Source: Candidatus Rhodoferax bjergmarkensis
GTDB taxonomy: Bacteria > Pseudomonadota > Gammaproteobacteria > Burkholderiales > Burkholderiaceae_C
DNA length: 64,000 bases
Assembly (NCBI GenBank): GCA_016708345.1
Contig: JADJFX010000043.1
Span: 102,457-166,456 of the forward strand
Direction of reading: 5' to 3'
Shown piece after piece: positions 63,842 to 64,000 of the stretch. Below the pieces are notes generated by a model, which worked only from the letters and a program-made list of their open reading frames with translations, had not been told where the DNA came from and made no database searches. Each line of letters opens with the position of its first letter. Position 1 is the stretch's first letter. A program made the position numbers and the translations under genes.

Positions 63842-64000
63842 ACTTCAATCCCAAGGTGCCCCGTCAGGCGTGCTTTGAGTTGCACACCTTGAAGTTCATT
63901 ACCGAGGGGATCAACGGGCTGCTCATTGGCAAGCCCGGCACCGGCAAGAGCCACATTGCCAAAGCTGTTGCCTACCAGGCCACGCTGCAGGGCCACGATG
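63842..64000 (+). pseudogene. istB: IS21-family ATPase IstB, 5'-truncated, continues past the window
   Basis: FNPKVPRQACFELHTLKFITEGINGLLIGKPGTGKSHIAKAVAYQATLQGHD, with Walker A GKPGTGKS of the IstB AAA+ helper. The first ~70 codons and the rest of istA are missing at the junction with the inverted repeat. Same orientation as the istA fragment at 59271. Confidence 0.85.

Noticed and set aside
1..64000. tRNA and rRNA genes
   Set aside because: Looked for tRNA T-loop patterns and rRNA stretches by eye; none recognised in any gap between genes.

Overview
The window looks like chromosome from a betaproteobacterium of the order Burkholderiales, most likely family Comamonadaceae (Rhodoferax/Polaromonas-like). 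The clues are the gene runs bamE-dapB-exbB-exbD-leuS-lptE-holA and hpf-ptsN-hprK, the polyhydroxyalkanoate (PHA) granule genes, the divergent bamE/fur pair, and a short dispersed repeat scattered through genes and gaps. This placement is inferred from gene content alone.

Layout. (1) 1-8.9 kb: a more AT-rich surface-glycan cluster, all on the + strand: the end of a Wzt-type polysaccharide-export ATPase, a GNAT-like protein, a lipid-A-type acyltransferase, a radical SAM/SPASM protein, and two large paralogous fusions of a PIG-L/LmbE deacetylase with family-2 glycosyltransferases. The second fusion has lost deacetylase catalytic residues. (2) 9.1-13 kb: an MFS transporter, then a small PTS operon (EIIA-Man, HPr, EI). 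(3) 13-18.6 kb: DUF1840 protein, lipoprotein aminopeptidase, PHA-system protein, acyl-CoA-binding protein, TPR protein, TetR regulator, a deleted patatin, and phasin. (4) 18.7-22.1 kb: HDOD-GAF protein and two glutathione transferases. (5) 22.2-30.7 kb: an arginine/proline catabolic set (arginase, ornithine cyclodeaminase, PutA) interspersed with two toxin-antitoxin modules (AbiEii type and BrnTA) and a CPBP protease. (6) 30.7-58.7 kb: housekeeping genes with intact frames: acyl-CoA ligase, aldehyde dehydrogenase, SPOR protein, the bamE-to-holA operon, fur, hprK/ptsN/hpf, patatin, corA, mtnN, pntAB, mnmA, TPR protein, ABC1 kinase. (7) 58.8-64 kb: nested mobile DNA: an IS1634-type remnant, an IS21-family element split by a ~4 kb unit with ~310 bp inverted repeats made of IS66 3' ends, enclosing three overlapping tyrosine recombinase genes (a RIT, Recombinase-In-Trio, arrangement).

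How the genes work together. EI and HPr (10.9-13 kb), EIIA-Ntr and HPr kinase (45-47 kb) form a regulatory phosphotransfer network. No sugar permease (EIIB/EIIC) is seen here. Arginase, ornithine cyclodeaminase and PutA together give arginine -> ornithine -> proline -> glutamate. The PHA protein, phasin, acyl-CoA-binding protein and patatin suggest a storage-lipid neighbourhood.

Caution. Many conserved genes between 1 and 23.3 kb and in the RIT element carry single-base indels, mostly one base lost from a short homopolymer, whereas 23.3-58.7 kb is clean. Either the sequence is locally unpolished or these regions are really decaying. For such genes I give the extent of the whole gene and the approximate break point.
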